From: Ga0077527 sp038316355
GTDB lineage: Bacteria > Pseudomonadota > Gammaproteobacteria > Burkholderiales > SG8-41
Assembly (NCBI GenBank): GCA_038316355.1
Contig: JBBQAO010000005.1
Location: 1 to 64,000, forward strand
DNA length: 64,000 nt
Reading direction: 5' to 3'
Shown here: positions 52,142-60,021 of the stretch, piece by piece
How positions within the stretch are numbered: position 1 is the stretch's first letter
How the letters are laid out: each line of letters opens with the position of its first letter
Translations under genes and position numbers: made by a program
The notes under the pieces: generated by a model
The model's database searches: none
The model's input: the letters and a program-made list of their open reading frames with translations, nothing else
What the model was told of the DNA's origin: nothing

Positions 52142-53122
52142 ATGAACGTTGTTTGCATTTTTTTCACAGCTGCAATCAGCTTGATCCTGGGCAGCGTGAA
52201 CGTTGCATTCGCTCAAGAACAATATCCGAATAGGCCAATAACAATTCTTGTGCCAAGCGCAGCGGGCGGCGGACAGGATGTGGTCATACGCCTGATTGCG
52301 CCCGCACTATCTCAAGCTTTGGGGCAAAACATCATCGTCGAGAACAGGCCCGGGGCCAGCGGAATCATTGCTTCTACCGCCGTAGTAAAAGCAAAAACGG
52401 ACGGACATACGATGATGGTAACTTCAGCGACTCAAGGGGCGCTTAACAAGCATTTTCAGAAACCACCATATGATCCTGACAAGGACTTGGTTGCTGTCGC
52501 AGCCTTGGCTGCCGGACCCAATGTATTAGTTATAAGTACTGCGCAGCCGTTCAAAAGCGTTCAGGATCTCGTCGTACATGCGAGAAACAACCCCAACAAG
52601 CTGACGTTCGCCTCCAACGGGCAGGGTAGCGGACAACACATGGTTGGAGAGTTGTTTAACTATCTCGCAGGAACCCAAATCACTCATGTTCCCTTCAAAG
52701 GCTCCGGGGAGTATCTGTCGCAAATCATCGGAAACAATGTCACCATGGGTTTTGCCAGCACCTTGTCCACGATTCCTCTCATCTCAGCCGGGAAACTCCG
52801 GGCACTTGGTGTCACCACCAAGACCAGAGTTGAGTCTCTTCCCGACATCCCGGCCATCTCTGAATACAAACCGATGTCGGAATTCAGGTATGTCAACTGG
52901 GTAGGGCTGTTCACAACGGCCGGGACCCCTTCTGGCAGCATCGCCCTGGTCAACAAAGCAGTCGCAAAAACCCTGCAAGATCCGGTCCTGGCGAATGCCT
53001 TGAGAGCGCGCGGGAACGACCCGGTGATCATGAGTGCCACGGAGGTTCAAGAATACGTCCGGTCGGAAGCGGCTCGAATCACGAAGTTAGCGATAGAGCG
53101 CAACATACAGATTGGCCAATGA
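52142..53122 (+). CDS. Bug/TctC-family receptor (lower-GC group)
   Basis: 326 residues with a Sec signal ending at AFAQE. YPNRPITILVPSAAGGGQDVVIR and ITHVPFKGSGEYL are family motifs. A purine-rich GGAGGGGGG lies eight to ten bases ahead. Codon bias is lower than in the other four Bug genes of the window, in line with a different origin. The adjacent GH5-like gene suggests the ligand may be sugar-derived, but this is only context. Confidence 0.91.
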   Translation: MNVVCIFFTAAISLILGSVNVAFAQEQYPNRPITILVPSAAGGGQDVVIRLIAPALSQALGQNIIVENRPGASGIIASTAVVKAKTDGHTMMVTSATQGALNKHFQKPPYDPDKDLVAVAALAAGPNVLVISTAQPFKSVQDLVVHARNNPNKLTFASNGQGSGQHMVGELFNYLAGTQITHVPFKGSGEYLSQIIGNNVTMGFASTLSTIPLISAGKLRALGVTTKTRVESLPDIPAISEYKPMSEFRYVNWVGLFTTAGTPSGSIALVNKAVAKTLQDPVLANALRARGNDPVIMSATEVQEYVRSEAARITKLAIERNIQIGQ

Positions 53123-53163
53123 CCTGTTCCCCCTCCCCTCAGGGTCGATAAATGTGGAAATCC

Positions 53164-54231
53164 ATGAACACTTTCAACACTAAACTTTCGGTTGAGGGCG
53201 AGAATTTTTGTATCAACGGACGTCGCACCCATCAGAACCGCCTATATCACGGGAAATCGATCGAAGGATTGCTGTTCTGCGTTCGTGCTGTACAGGCGAC
53301 TTTTGATGATGAGAATTGGCCTGGGGTCGAAAGGTACGATGCAGGTATCGGCCCGCGCAGCTTTGTCTATCCCGATACCGGCCAATGGGATGCCGAAAGA
53401 AATATCGAGGAATTTTGCGCCGCCCTTCCCTCATGGAAAGATCACGGTATTTCCGCTGTTTCTCTGTGCTTCGAGGGCGGACGGCCCATGCAGAACGTAT
53501 GGAAAACTCGCTGCGACCCCCAACCTTGGCTGAATACCGCATTTAATTCAGATGGCAGTCTCAAGCCGAAGCACGCCAGACGCATGGAAAAATGTGTGGC
53601 GGAGCTCGATCGGCTGGGCATGGTGGCCATCGTGGGATTATTTTATTTTGGTCAGACAAGCCGCCTCGAAAACGAGGATGCCGTTCTCAGGGCGGTTAGG
53701 GAAGGCGCCGAATTTGTTTCCGGATTAAACCGGAAAAATGTGATTCTGGAAATCGCAAACGAAGTCGCACTGGATTGGCAGTCCTATCACTACCTTCAAT
53801 TCAGAAACCTGGCGCTTGAGAAAATTCATCATCTAATCCGCTTCGCACAGGATATTTGTGAACGAAAAATCCCGGTTTCAGCCAGCCTTCTAGCATCGCA
53901 GGTGCCAACCCCGGAACTTGTTCGCACCGCAGACCTGGTTATCCCGCACGGCAATGATCTTGGGGCGTCTGGACACATCCGAAAGATCGAATATATCCGG
54001 AACATGCCGGCTTACAGGGAAAACCCCAAGCCGATCCTGTTCAATGAAGCCTCGGCGGATCTGACTGACTTCCAGGCCGCACTTGAATCACATGTATCTT
54101 GGGGTTACTACGATCATGGAACCAATGATTACACCAACGGCTTTCAAGCACCACCAGTAAATTGGTCCATTAACACTCATCAAAAACGGGCTTTTTTTGA
54201 GCGTGTCAGGGATATTACGTGTAGTGGTTAG
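53164..54231 (+). CDS. GH5-like TIM-barrel protein, cytosolic
   Basis: 355 residues from ATG 53164 (an ATG at 53152 adds four). No signal peptide. VILEIANEVALDW (Glu at about 200) and KPILFNEASADL (Glu at about 295) have the placing of the acid/base and nucleophile of clan-A glycosidases such as GH5. CFEGGRPMQN and WGYYDHGTNDYTNGF are other conserved-looking blocks. It follows the Bug gene by 41 bp. Enzyme class likely, substrate unknown. Confidence 0.6.
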   Translation: MNTFNTKLSVEGENFCINGRRTHQNRLYHGKSIEGLLFCVRAVQATFDDENWPGVERYDAGIGPRSFVYPDTGQWDAERNIEEFCAALPSWKDHGISAVSLCFEGGRPMQNVWKTRCDPQPWLNTAFNSDGSLKPKHARRMEKCVAELDRLGMVAIVGLFYFGQTSRLENEDAVLRAVREGAEFVSGLNRKNVILEIANEVALDWQSYHYLQFRNLALEKIHHLIRFAQDICERKIPVSASLLASQVPTPELVRTADLVIPHGNDLGASGHIRKIEYIRNMPAYRENPKPILFNEASADLTDFQAALESHVSWGYYDHGTNDYTNGFQAPPVNWSINTHQKRAFFERVRDITCSG

Positions 54232-54281
54232 GGAGACTCGTTTTCCGTTGCTTGAACCCGATGTGGCTTCTCCAGGGTAAT

Positions 54282-55412
54282 TCATGCGCCGCGACGCACC
54301 AGCCAGCCGCCGATACCGAGCAACACGGAATTGGCATACCACACCGGCGCATAGCCAAACGCAGTGCCGATGCTGCCGAACAACAGCGGAATTACCAGAT
54401 GGGTGACATTGTTGACGGTGACCCGCAATCCCGCCGCTTCCGATGCGCGGCCTGTCGGTGCCAGTGAATAAATCAGCGACATCGACATCGGCTGGCCGCA
54501 GCCGACACCGAGCCCGAGCAGGAACGATACCGCGCACAAGGCGTACGGGTTGTCGAAAAAGGGAAACAGGATGAAGGCGAAGGCGGCGAAAAAAATCGCA
54601 TAGACGAGGATTTTCGCCTCGCTGGAGTGTTTGAGCAGCCAGGGGAGTGCTGCACGGATCACGAAGGTCGCCAGCGCAAAAACCCCGAGGATGATGCCGA
54701 TCGCGGATGCTGACAGGCCGATGCCGTGCCCGTACACCGGCAGGTAGAAATTGAACAGGTCCCAGGCTGCGGAAATGAAACCGCTGGCAATGAAGGTATT
54801 ACGCAATCGCGGCGCGCGCCACAGCTCCATCACGCCGCCGGTTGCAGCGGCACCGGGCAGCTTGGCTGCGCCCGGCAGGAAGCCCGGGCGCAGCCACAAC
54901 ATCAGCATCGGGATCACGGTAAACGCGGCGAGGATCATGAACGCCTCGACATGGCCGAGGTAGTCGATAGCAAAGCCGCTGATCAGCGGCCCGATGAACC
55001 CCGCCCCCGAAAAAGCCAGACTGACCAGCGCGTAGTTACGTGATCGATGCTGGGTGCCGCCGATGCCGCCGGCAATGCCGGTGACGGTGACAAAAAAGAA
55101 ATGGAATGACGAACCCATCAGGAAAGCCGCGACATAAAGCGTCGCCAGCGCCGGCCACAGCGCCGTCAGCAACAACGCAACGCCCAGTCCGACAGTGCCC
55201 AGCAGCATCGGCAGACGCGGCCCGACGCGATCAGCCAGCCGCCCGATGGCGATCGCGAACAGCATCGGACACACCGCGTAGAGCGCCATCAGGAAACCGA
55301 CCTGCATTTGTGTTGCGCCGGATTCCAGCGCAAACAGCGACACCACCACGCGGCTGCCACCGAAGGCAATGTGGTTGAGTACGATCAGGATCAGCGTGAG
55401 ATATATGGCCAT
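54282..55412 (-). CDS. MFS transporter
   Basis: 376 residues with about 11-12 hydrophobic segments. The loop 2-3 motif is seen as GRLADRVGPRLP (about 57-68). High-GC codon use returns here. It stands tail-to-tail with the GH5-like gene and about 150 bp from egtD on the same strand. The substrate is unknown. Confidence 0.85.
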   Translation of the reverse strand: MAIYLTLILIVLNHIAFGGSRVVVSLFALESGATQMQVGFLMALYAVCPMLFAIAIGRLADRVGPRLPMLLGTVGLGVALLLTALWPALATLYVAAFLMGSSFHFFFVTVTGIAGGIGGTQHRSRNYALVSLAFSGAGFIGPLISGFAIDYLGHVEAFMILAAFTVIPMLMLWLRPGFLPGAAKLPGAAATGGVMELWRAPRLRNTFIASGFISAAWDLFNFYLPVYGHGIGLSASAIGIILGVFALATFVIRAALPWLLKHSSEAKILVYAIFFAAFAFILFPFFDNPYALCAVSFLLGLGVGCGQPMSMSLIYSLAPTGRASEAAGLRVTVNNVTHLVIPLLFGSIGTAFGYAPVWYANSVLLGIGGWLVRRGA

Positions 55413-55565
55413 CGGCGCGCGGTTTCAGTGCCTTGATTTTATCAGCGCAGCCATCGATGACCGGCAATGATTCCATACTGTAGAGAACAATTCCACAGAT
55501 TTACCCTGCAGGGAATTTTGCCGGTAATCGGCAACCAGCAGAACCTTCCGTATCGTGGCCCGCCC

Positions 55566-56606
55566 TCAGACTTCCAGCAGGTGCACCGCGAACAGCCGTT
55601 CGGCATCGACCCAGACCTGCGCCGGCCGGAAACCTGCCGCCTGCGCCAGGCGCTGGAATTCATTGACCGAATATTTGCAGGAATTTTCGGTGTGCATGCG
55701 TTCGCCGGCACCGAACACAAACGTGCGCCCGCTGACGGTGACCGTCTGCTCACGCAGGCTCTCGAGATGCATTTCGATGCGCCCGGCCACGGTGTTGTAA
55801 AACGCGACGTGGCGAAACTGGTCGAGGTCAAAGTCTGCGGCCAGTTCGCTGTTGATCCGGCGCAGCAGGTTCAGATTGAACTCGGCGGTAACGCCCTGCG
55901 CATCGTTATAGGCGGCATGCAGCACATCGGGATCTTTTTTCAGGTCGACGCCGATCAGCATCGCCCCTTGCGCGCCAGCCAGTTCGCGCGCGCGGACCAG
56001 GAACTCCTGCGCCTCTGCCGGTGTCAGGTTACCGATGGTTGAGCCGGGAAAATAAATCACCCGGCGCGACGCCTTGATGCGGTCGAGTTCCGGCACGCGC
56101 AGCGGCTGCATGTAATCGGCGCAGACAGCGACGATCGGCAATTGCGGAAAACCCGCCGCCAGCCGTGCTGTCGAAGCCTGCAGCGCATCGGCGGCGATAT
56201 CGACGGGCACATAAGCTGCGGGACGCAGCGTGCGCAACAACACCTCGGTCTTGACGCTGGCGCCACTGCCGAATTCGATCAGCAGGCCACCCTCGCCCAA
56301 CTGCGCAGCCATGTCCGCCGCGCAATCGTGCATCAGCGCGAGTTCGGTGCGGGTCGGATAGTATTCGGGCAATTCGCAGATCGCCTCGAACAACGCGCAG
56401 CCACGGGCATCATAGAAATATTTGGGTGACAGCGCCTTGGGCGAAGCACCAAGCCCGGCAATCACGTCGTCAAGGAAACGACCGACGGCAGGCTGCAGAT
56501 CGACAAAAGAGATATGGGGCGAAACCGGGGGTGAAGATGGGGACACGGGTGAGGACGCAGATGAGGACAAAGGCGGGGACGAAGGGGGCGGTGCGGCGGA
56601 TTTCAT
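55566..56606 (-). CDS. egtD: L-histidine N-alpha-methyltransferase (EgtD)
   Basis: 346 residues. Trimethylates histidine to hercynine, the first step to ergothioneine, using three S-adenosylmethionine. SPKYFYDARGCALFEAICELPEYYPTRTE (about 60-88) and the SAM motif LIEFGSGASVKT (about 107-118) are EgtD marks, with IYFPGSTIGNL (about 183-193) downstream. The N-terminus (residues 5-30) is a Pro/Ser low-complexity stretch, probably disordered. No EgtB gene is in the window, so ergothioneine synthesis is not complete here. Confidence 0.92.
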   Translation of the reverse strand: MKSAAPPPSSPPLSSSASSPVSPSSPPVSPHISFVDLQPAVGRFLDDVIAGLGASPKALSPKYFYDARGCALFEAICELPEYYPTRTELALMHDCAADMAAQLGEGGLLIEFGSGASVKTEVLLRTLRPAAYVPVDIAADALQASTARLAAGFPQLPIVAVCADYMQPLRVPELDRIKASRRVIYFPGSTIGNLTPAEAQEFLVRARELAGAQGAMLIGVDLKKDPDVLHAAYNDAQGVTAEFNLNLLRRINSELAADFDLDQFRHVAFYNTVAGRIEMHLESLREQTVTVSGRTFVFGAGERMHTENSCKYSVNEFQRLAQAAGFRPAQVWVDAERLFAVHLLEV

Positions 56607-56660
56607 GTGCGATCCTGCGTGGTCATTGCCGACGCGGCACCGCGGCTGGGCACCCGGAAT

Positions 56661-57530
56661 TCAGCCCGGGGGGTCCGCAGCGCTGCGGGTTTCCATCCAC
56701 CGCTTGAGACGATTGGCATCGCCGATGCGGGTCAGTTTGCCCCAGGAATCCAGCAGCACGATGATCACCGGTTTGCCGGCAATTTTGGCCTGCATCACCA
56801 GACAACGCCCGGCCTCGGAAATATAACCGGTCTTGGACAGGCCGATCTGCCATTCATGGCTCTTCACCAGCCGGTTCGAATTGTTGTAGTTCATCGTGCG
56901 ACCGTTGGCCATCTGCACGGTGGTACCGGTGTCGGTGGTGAATTCCCGGATCAGCGGGTAGTGGTAGGCCGCAGCCACCATCCTGGTCAGATCCTGCGCA
57001 GTGGATACGTTGTCGCTGGACAATCCGGTGCCATCGACAAACCGCGTGCGCCACATGCCGAGCTCCACCGCCTTCTGGTTCATCGCCGCAACGAAGGCCT
57101 TGGTGCCGCCAGGGTAAACCCGCGACAGCGCCTCTGCGGCGCGGTTTTCGGAAGCCATCAACGCCAGGTGCAGCAAATCTCGGCGGGTCAGCACGGTACC
57201 GATGCCCAGCCGCGAACGCGTACCCTTCAGCAGATCCTTGTCGTCTTCACTGATGACGATCTGTTCGGTCAGCGGCAGCCCGGCGTCGATGACCACCATT
57301 GCCGTCATCAGCTTGGTAATGGAGGCAATCGGCACCACGTGGTCGACGTTTTTGGCAAACAGCGTGCGTCCGGACTGGTCGATGACGAGTGCGGCGGACG
57401 ACTTGAGTTCCGGTGCGCCGTCACGACCGGCAACAGCGGATTTAAGCTTGCGGCTGGTCCGTTCCTGCGGCTCACTGAGCGCAGGAGACGCAACCAGAAT
57501 GGCGATCAGGATCACGATCAACCGGCGCAT
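56661..57530 (-). CDS. pbpG: D-alanyl-D-alanine endopeptidase (PBP7/8)
   Basis: 289 residues. Cuts D-Ala-meso-DAP cross-links of peptidoglycan in the periplasm. Signal peptide ends near ALSE. The penicillin-binding motifs are S70-I-T-K73, S127-E-N129 and K233-T-G235. Length and the RTSRKLKS...LKSSAALVID start match PBP7. It is divergent from the two-component system, with a structured spacer between. Confidence 0.93.
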   Translation of the reverse strand: MRRLIVILIAILVASPALSEPQERTSRKLKSAVAGRDGAPELKSSAALVIDQSGRTLFAKNVDHVVPIASITKLMTAMVVIDAGLPLTEQIVISEDDKDLLKGTRSRLGIGTVLTRRDLLHLALMASENRAAEALSRVYPGGTKAFVAAMNQKAVELGMWRTRFVDGTGLSSDNVSTAQDLTRMVAAAYHYPLIREFTTDTGTTVQMANGRTMNYNNSNRLVKSHEWQIGLSKTGYISEAGRCLVMQAKIAGKPVIIVLLDSWGKLTRIGDANRLKRWMETRSAADPPG

Positions 57531-57628
57531 CGGCTTGCTTCCCCCTTGAAATATTTCCTGAATTCCCTTGTAAAATACAGCCTTAGCACGGTTTTTTCAA
57601 GTTTGATTACCGTGTGCGGCACTTGGAA

Positions 57629-57648
57629 CATGGCGGGAACCCGCCATG
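57629..57648. repeat. Perfect hairpin CATGGCGGG/CCCGCCATG
   Basis: Nine-bp arms with an AA loop, directly beside the terminator of the candidate ncRNA. Confidence 0.6.
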
Positions 57649-57654
57649 GCAGGC

Positions 57655-57690
57655 AAAAAAAACTCCGCTCAGACAATTGTCCAAGCGGAG
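57655..57690 (-). terminator. Rho-independent terminator on the minus strand
   Basis: CTCCGCT pairs with AGCGGAG, followed on the minus strand by eight U (plus-strand A run 57655-57662). No protein gene with a known family lies directly upstream on this strand. Confidence 0.85.
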
Positions 57691-57840
57691 CTTAAAGAGG
57701 CCCTGCAGATTACCCGCTCAGCACAGGTCACTGCGATAGCCGGGCCTCCGAGGAGGAAAAATTGGGTTACCGGAATCCGTAACCCGGAGCAGCGGCTGCA
57801 AATCAACACCCCGAACAGCCCTGCCCCGACAAATTCAAGA
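57655..57840 (-). ncRNA. Candidate structured small RNA (5' end uncertain)
   Basis: On the minus strand a series of strong hairpins leads into a terminator. GGGTTAC/GTAACCC lies at 57764-57785, CCTCC/GGAGG at 57745-57756, and GAGGCCC (57697-57703) can pair with GGGCCTC (57742-57748). CTCCGCT/AGCGGAG (57663-57669 with 57684-57690) then precedes a U tract. No coding frame here has a family signature. It does not show the marks I know for 4.5S, tmRNA, RNase P or a common riboswitch. It ends about 125 bases before the pbpG start and could instead be an attenuator leader of pbpG. Confidence 0.5.
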
Positions 57841-57968
57841 TAGACACTCCTGCTTACGTCAGACTTACAAACCGGCCGCTTCTGCGACATCGCACCGACC
57901 TGCTGCCGGCCCAGTATGATGACTTCCCGATTGCACCCTTACAATCCTTACCCGGCTATAACCCCACC

Positions 57969-58643
57969 ATGCGCCTGCTGATCGTTGAAGACCATCCGAT
58001 ACTGGCCGACGGACTGATCATTGCGCTGAAAGGTGCCGATTACGCCGTCGACCACGCCGCCACCGGCGAACAGGCTGACCACATGCTGGCCACGCAGCAC
58101 TACGATGCGGTCATCCTGGATATCGGCCTGCCCAAGCTCGACGGCTACGAAGTGCTGCGGCGCATGCGCCGCAAGGGCTCCAAAACGCCGGTGCTGATGC
58201 TCACCGCGCGCGATGCGTTGGAGGACCGGGTCAAGGGACTCGACCTCGGTGCCGACGATTACCTGACCAAACCCTATGATCTGCCGGAACTCGAAGCGCG
58301 GGTACGGTCGCTGATTCGCCGCGGCCAATCCGGCGGCGGCGCCGACCTGGTCCACGGTGATCTGACGCTGGACACCGCGGGACGGCGCGCCACCATCAAG
58401 GGGATGCCGCTCGACCTGTCGGCCCGCGAACTCGGTGTGCTGGAAGTGCTGATGCTGCGTGCAGGCCGCGTGGTCAGCAAGGAACAACTCGCCGAACAGC
58501 TCTACGGCTGGGGCGAAGAAGTCGGCGCCAATGCCATCGAAGTCTACGTGCACCGGCTGCGCAAAAAACTCGAACCAGCGGGCGTCAATGTGCGCACCAT
58601 ACGCGGACTCGGCTACCTGCTGGAAAAAGCCGCGCATGAGTAA
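57969..58643 (+). CDS. OmpR-family response regulator (TctD/QseB-like)
   Basis: 224 residues. Receiver domain about 1-115 with phospho-acceptor Asp51 (LDIGLP), acidic Glu7-Asp8, Thr79 and Lys101 (KPYDLPE). C-terminal winged helix about 125-222 (LSARELGVLEVLM, IEVYVHRLRKKLEPAGVNVRTIRGLGYLLE). It overlaps the kinase gene by eight bases. TctD/TctE-type systems often control Bug/TctABC uptake, which fits the many Bug genes nearby. Confidence 0.93.
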   Translation: MRLLIVEDHPILADGLIIALKGADYAVDHAATGEQADHMLATQHYDAVILDIGLPKLDGYEVLRRMRRKGSKTPVLMLTARDALEDRVKGLDLGADDYLTKPYDLPELEARVRSLIRRGQSGGGADLVHGDLTLDTAGRRATIKGMPLDLSARELGVLEVLMLRAGRVVSKEQLAEQLYGWGEEVGANAIEVYVHRLRKKLEPAGVNVRTIRGLGYLLEKAAHE

Positions 58644-60021
58644 AGCGCGCACGCTGCGCACCCGCTTGCTGTTATGGATCAGCGGTCCGCTCATTGCGTT
58701 ATGGCTGATCAGCACCCTGATCGACCACGATATTGCCAGGGGCTTCGTCAATCTCAATTACGACCGCGCGCTGCTTGATACCGCGCTGGATCTGGGGCGC
58801 AATGTGCGCGAGTCGGGCAACCAGCTCTATCTCGATCTGCCGCAGCCGGTGATCGAAATGCTGATTTCCGGCGAACAGGGCCGTTTTTATTACCGTGCCA
58901 ACGGAGCCGACGGCGAGTACATCACCGGCGACCCGGATCTCCCCGAGCCGCCGCCCGAGGCGCTGGGAGATCGTGTCAGCTATTACGACGCCCTGTTCCG
59001 CAACGAGCAGATCCGCGCCGTCGCGCTGCGCGTACCGGTACGGCCGGGCTCCGGCAAGGGTTCCATCCTGATCCAGGTCGCGGAACGATCAAAGCTGCGC
59101 GCCGACTTTGCCCGCCAGATCATGTTGCGCATGATGCTGCCCCAGGCCATCCTGGTGCTGCTGTCCACGCTCGCAGTATGGTTCGGCGTCGGCATCGGCC
59201 TGCGCGCGCTGACCTCGATGCAGCGGGAAATCGAGAACCGCTCACATGTGGATCTCAGCCCGATTGACGAAACCGGCGCGCCCGCCGAGGTGCGGCCGCT
59301 GGTGCGCGCGATGAACGACCTGCTGTCGCGGCTGAGCGCTGCTCTCGCCGCCCAGCAGCGGTTCATCGCCGACGCCGCGCACCAGCTGCGCACACCGGTG
59401 GCCGCGCTGAAGATGCAGGCTGAACTCGCCACGCGACAGGTGCGCGACGGCGAAGTCGCTGTCACGCTGCAGCACCTGCATACGGCTGCCGATCACGCGG
59501 CGCGGCTGGTCGCACAGCTGCTGACCCTGGCGCGCGCGGAACCCGGCTCGCACCGCAGCGTGATACGCCAGCCCTTCGCGCTGATGTCCGCGGCTCGCGA
59601 TGTCGCCGGGGAATGGGTGCCGCGTGCACTGGCCCGCGGCATTGATCTGGGTTTCGACGACACCTCCGCACCCGCCGCAATCAGCGCAGATCCATTTCTG
59701 ATCCACGAAATGCTCAACAATCTGATTGACAACGCCATCCAGTACACACCGGCCGGCGGCCGCGTCACCGTGCGCGTCCGGCGGCAGGGCGAACAGGCCA
59801 TGCTGGAAGTCGAAGACGACGGCCCCGGCATCCCGGTTGAGGAGCAGGAAAGGGTATTCGAACGTTTTTACCGCATGCCGGGCGGTGCGCCGGAAGGTTG
59901 CGGCCTCGGACTGGCCATCGTCCGCGAAATTGCTCAGGGCCATCAGGCCATGGTGGCCGTGCAAGCAGGCACCGGCGGTCGCGGCGCCCGCTTCACCGTT
60001 ACATTCCCGTCACCGCAATAG
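58636..60021 (+). CDS. Sensor histidine kinase (TctE/QseC-like)
   Basis: 461 residues. Transmembrane segments at about 9-29 and 167-188 flank a periplasmic sensor; a HAMP follows, then the H-box FIADAAHQLRTPVAALK with His249. ATP-binding parts: NLIDNAIQYTP (N box), VEDDGPGIP (G1), GCGLGLAIV (G2). The true ATG at 58636 overlaps the response regulator gene. Its end overlaps the tail of the ABC exporter gene by 23 bases (59999-60021). Confidence 0.93.
   Translation: MSKARTLRTRLLLWISGPLIALWLISTLIDHDIARGFVNLNYDRALLDTALDLGRNVRESGNQLYLDLPQPVIEMLISGEQGRFYYRANGADGEYITGDPDLPEPPPEALGDRVSYYDALFRNEQIRAVALRVPVRPGSGKGSILIQVAERSKLRADFARQIMLRMMLPQAILVLLSTLAVWFGVGIGLRALTSMQREIENRSHVDLSPIDETGAPAEVRPLVRAMNDLLSRLSAALAAQQRFIADAAHQLRTPVAALKMQAELATRQVRDGEVAVTLQHLHTAADHAARLVAQLLTLARAEPGSHRSVIRQPFALMSAARDVAGEWVPRALARGIDLGFDDTSAPAAISADPFLIHEMLNNLIDNAIQYTPAGGRVTVRVRRQGEQAMLEVEDDGPGIPVEEQERVFERFYRMPGGAPEGCGLGLAIVREIAQGHQAMVAVQAGTGGRGARFTVTFPSPQ

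Noticed and set aside
57646..57890. Short open frames on both strands of the candidate RNA region
   Set aside because: They run through terminator and hairpins, have no ribosome site and show no family signature.
57655..57900. Identification of the candidate RNA as 6S, 4.5S, tmRNA or RNase P RNA
   Set aside because: The conserved motifs I know for these RNAs are absent; only a general structured RNA can be supported.
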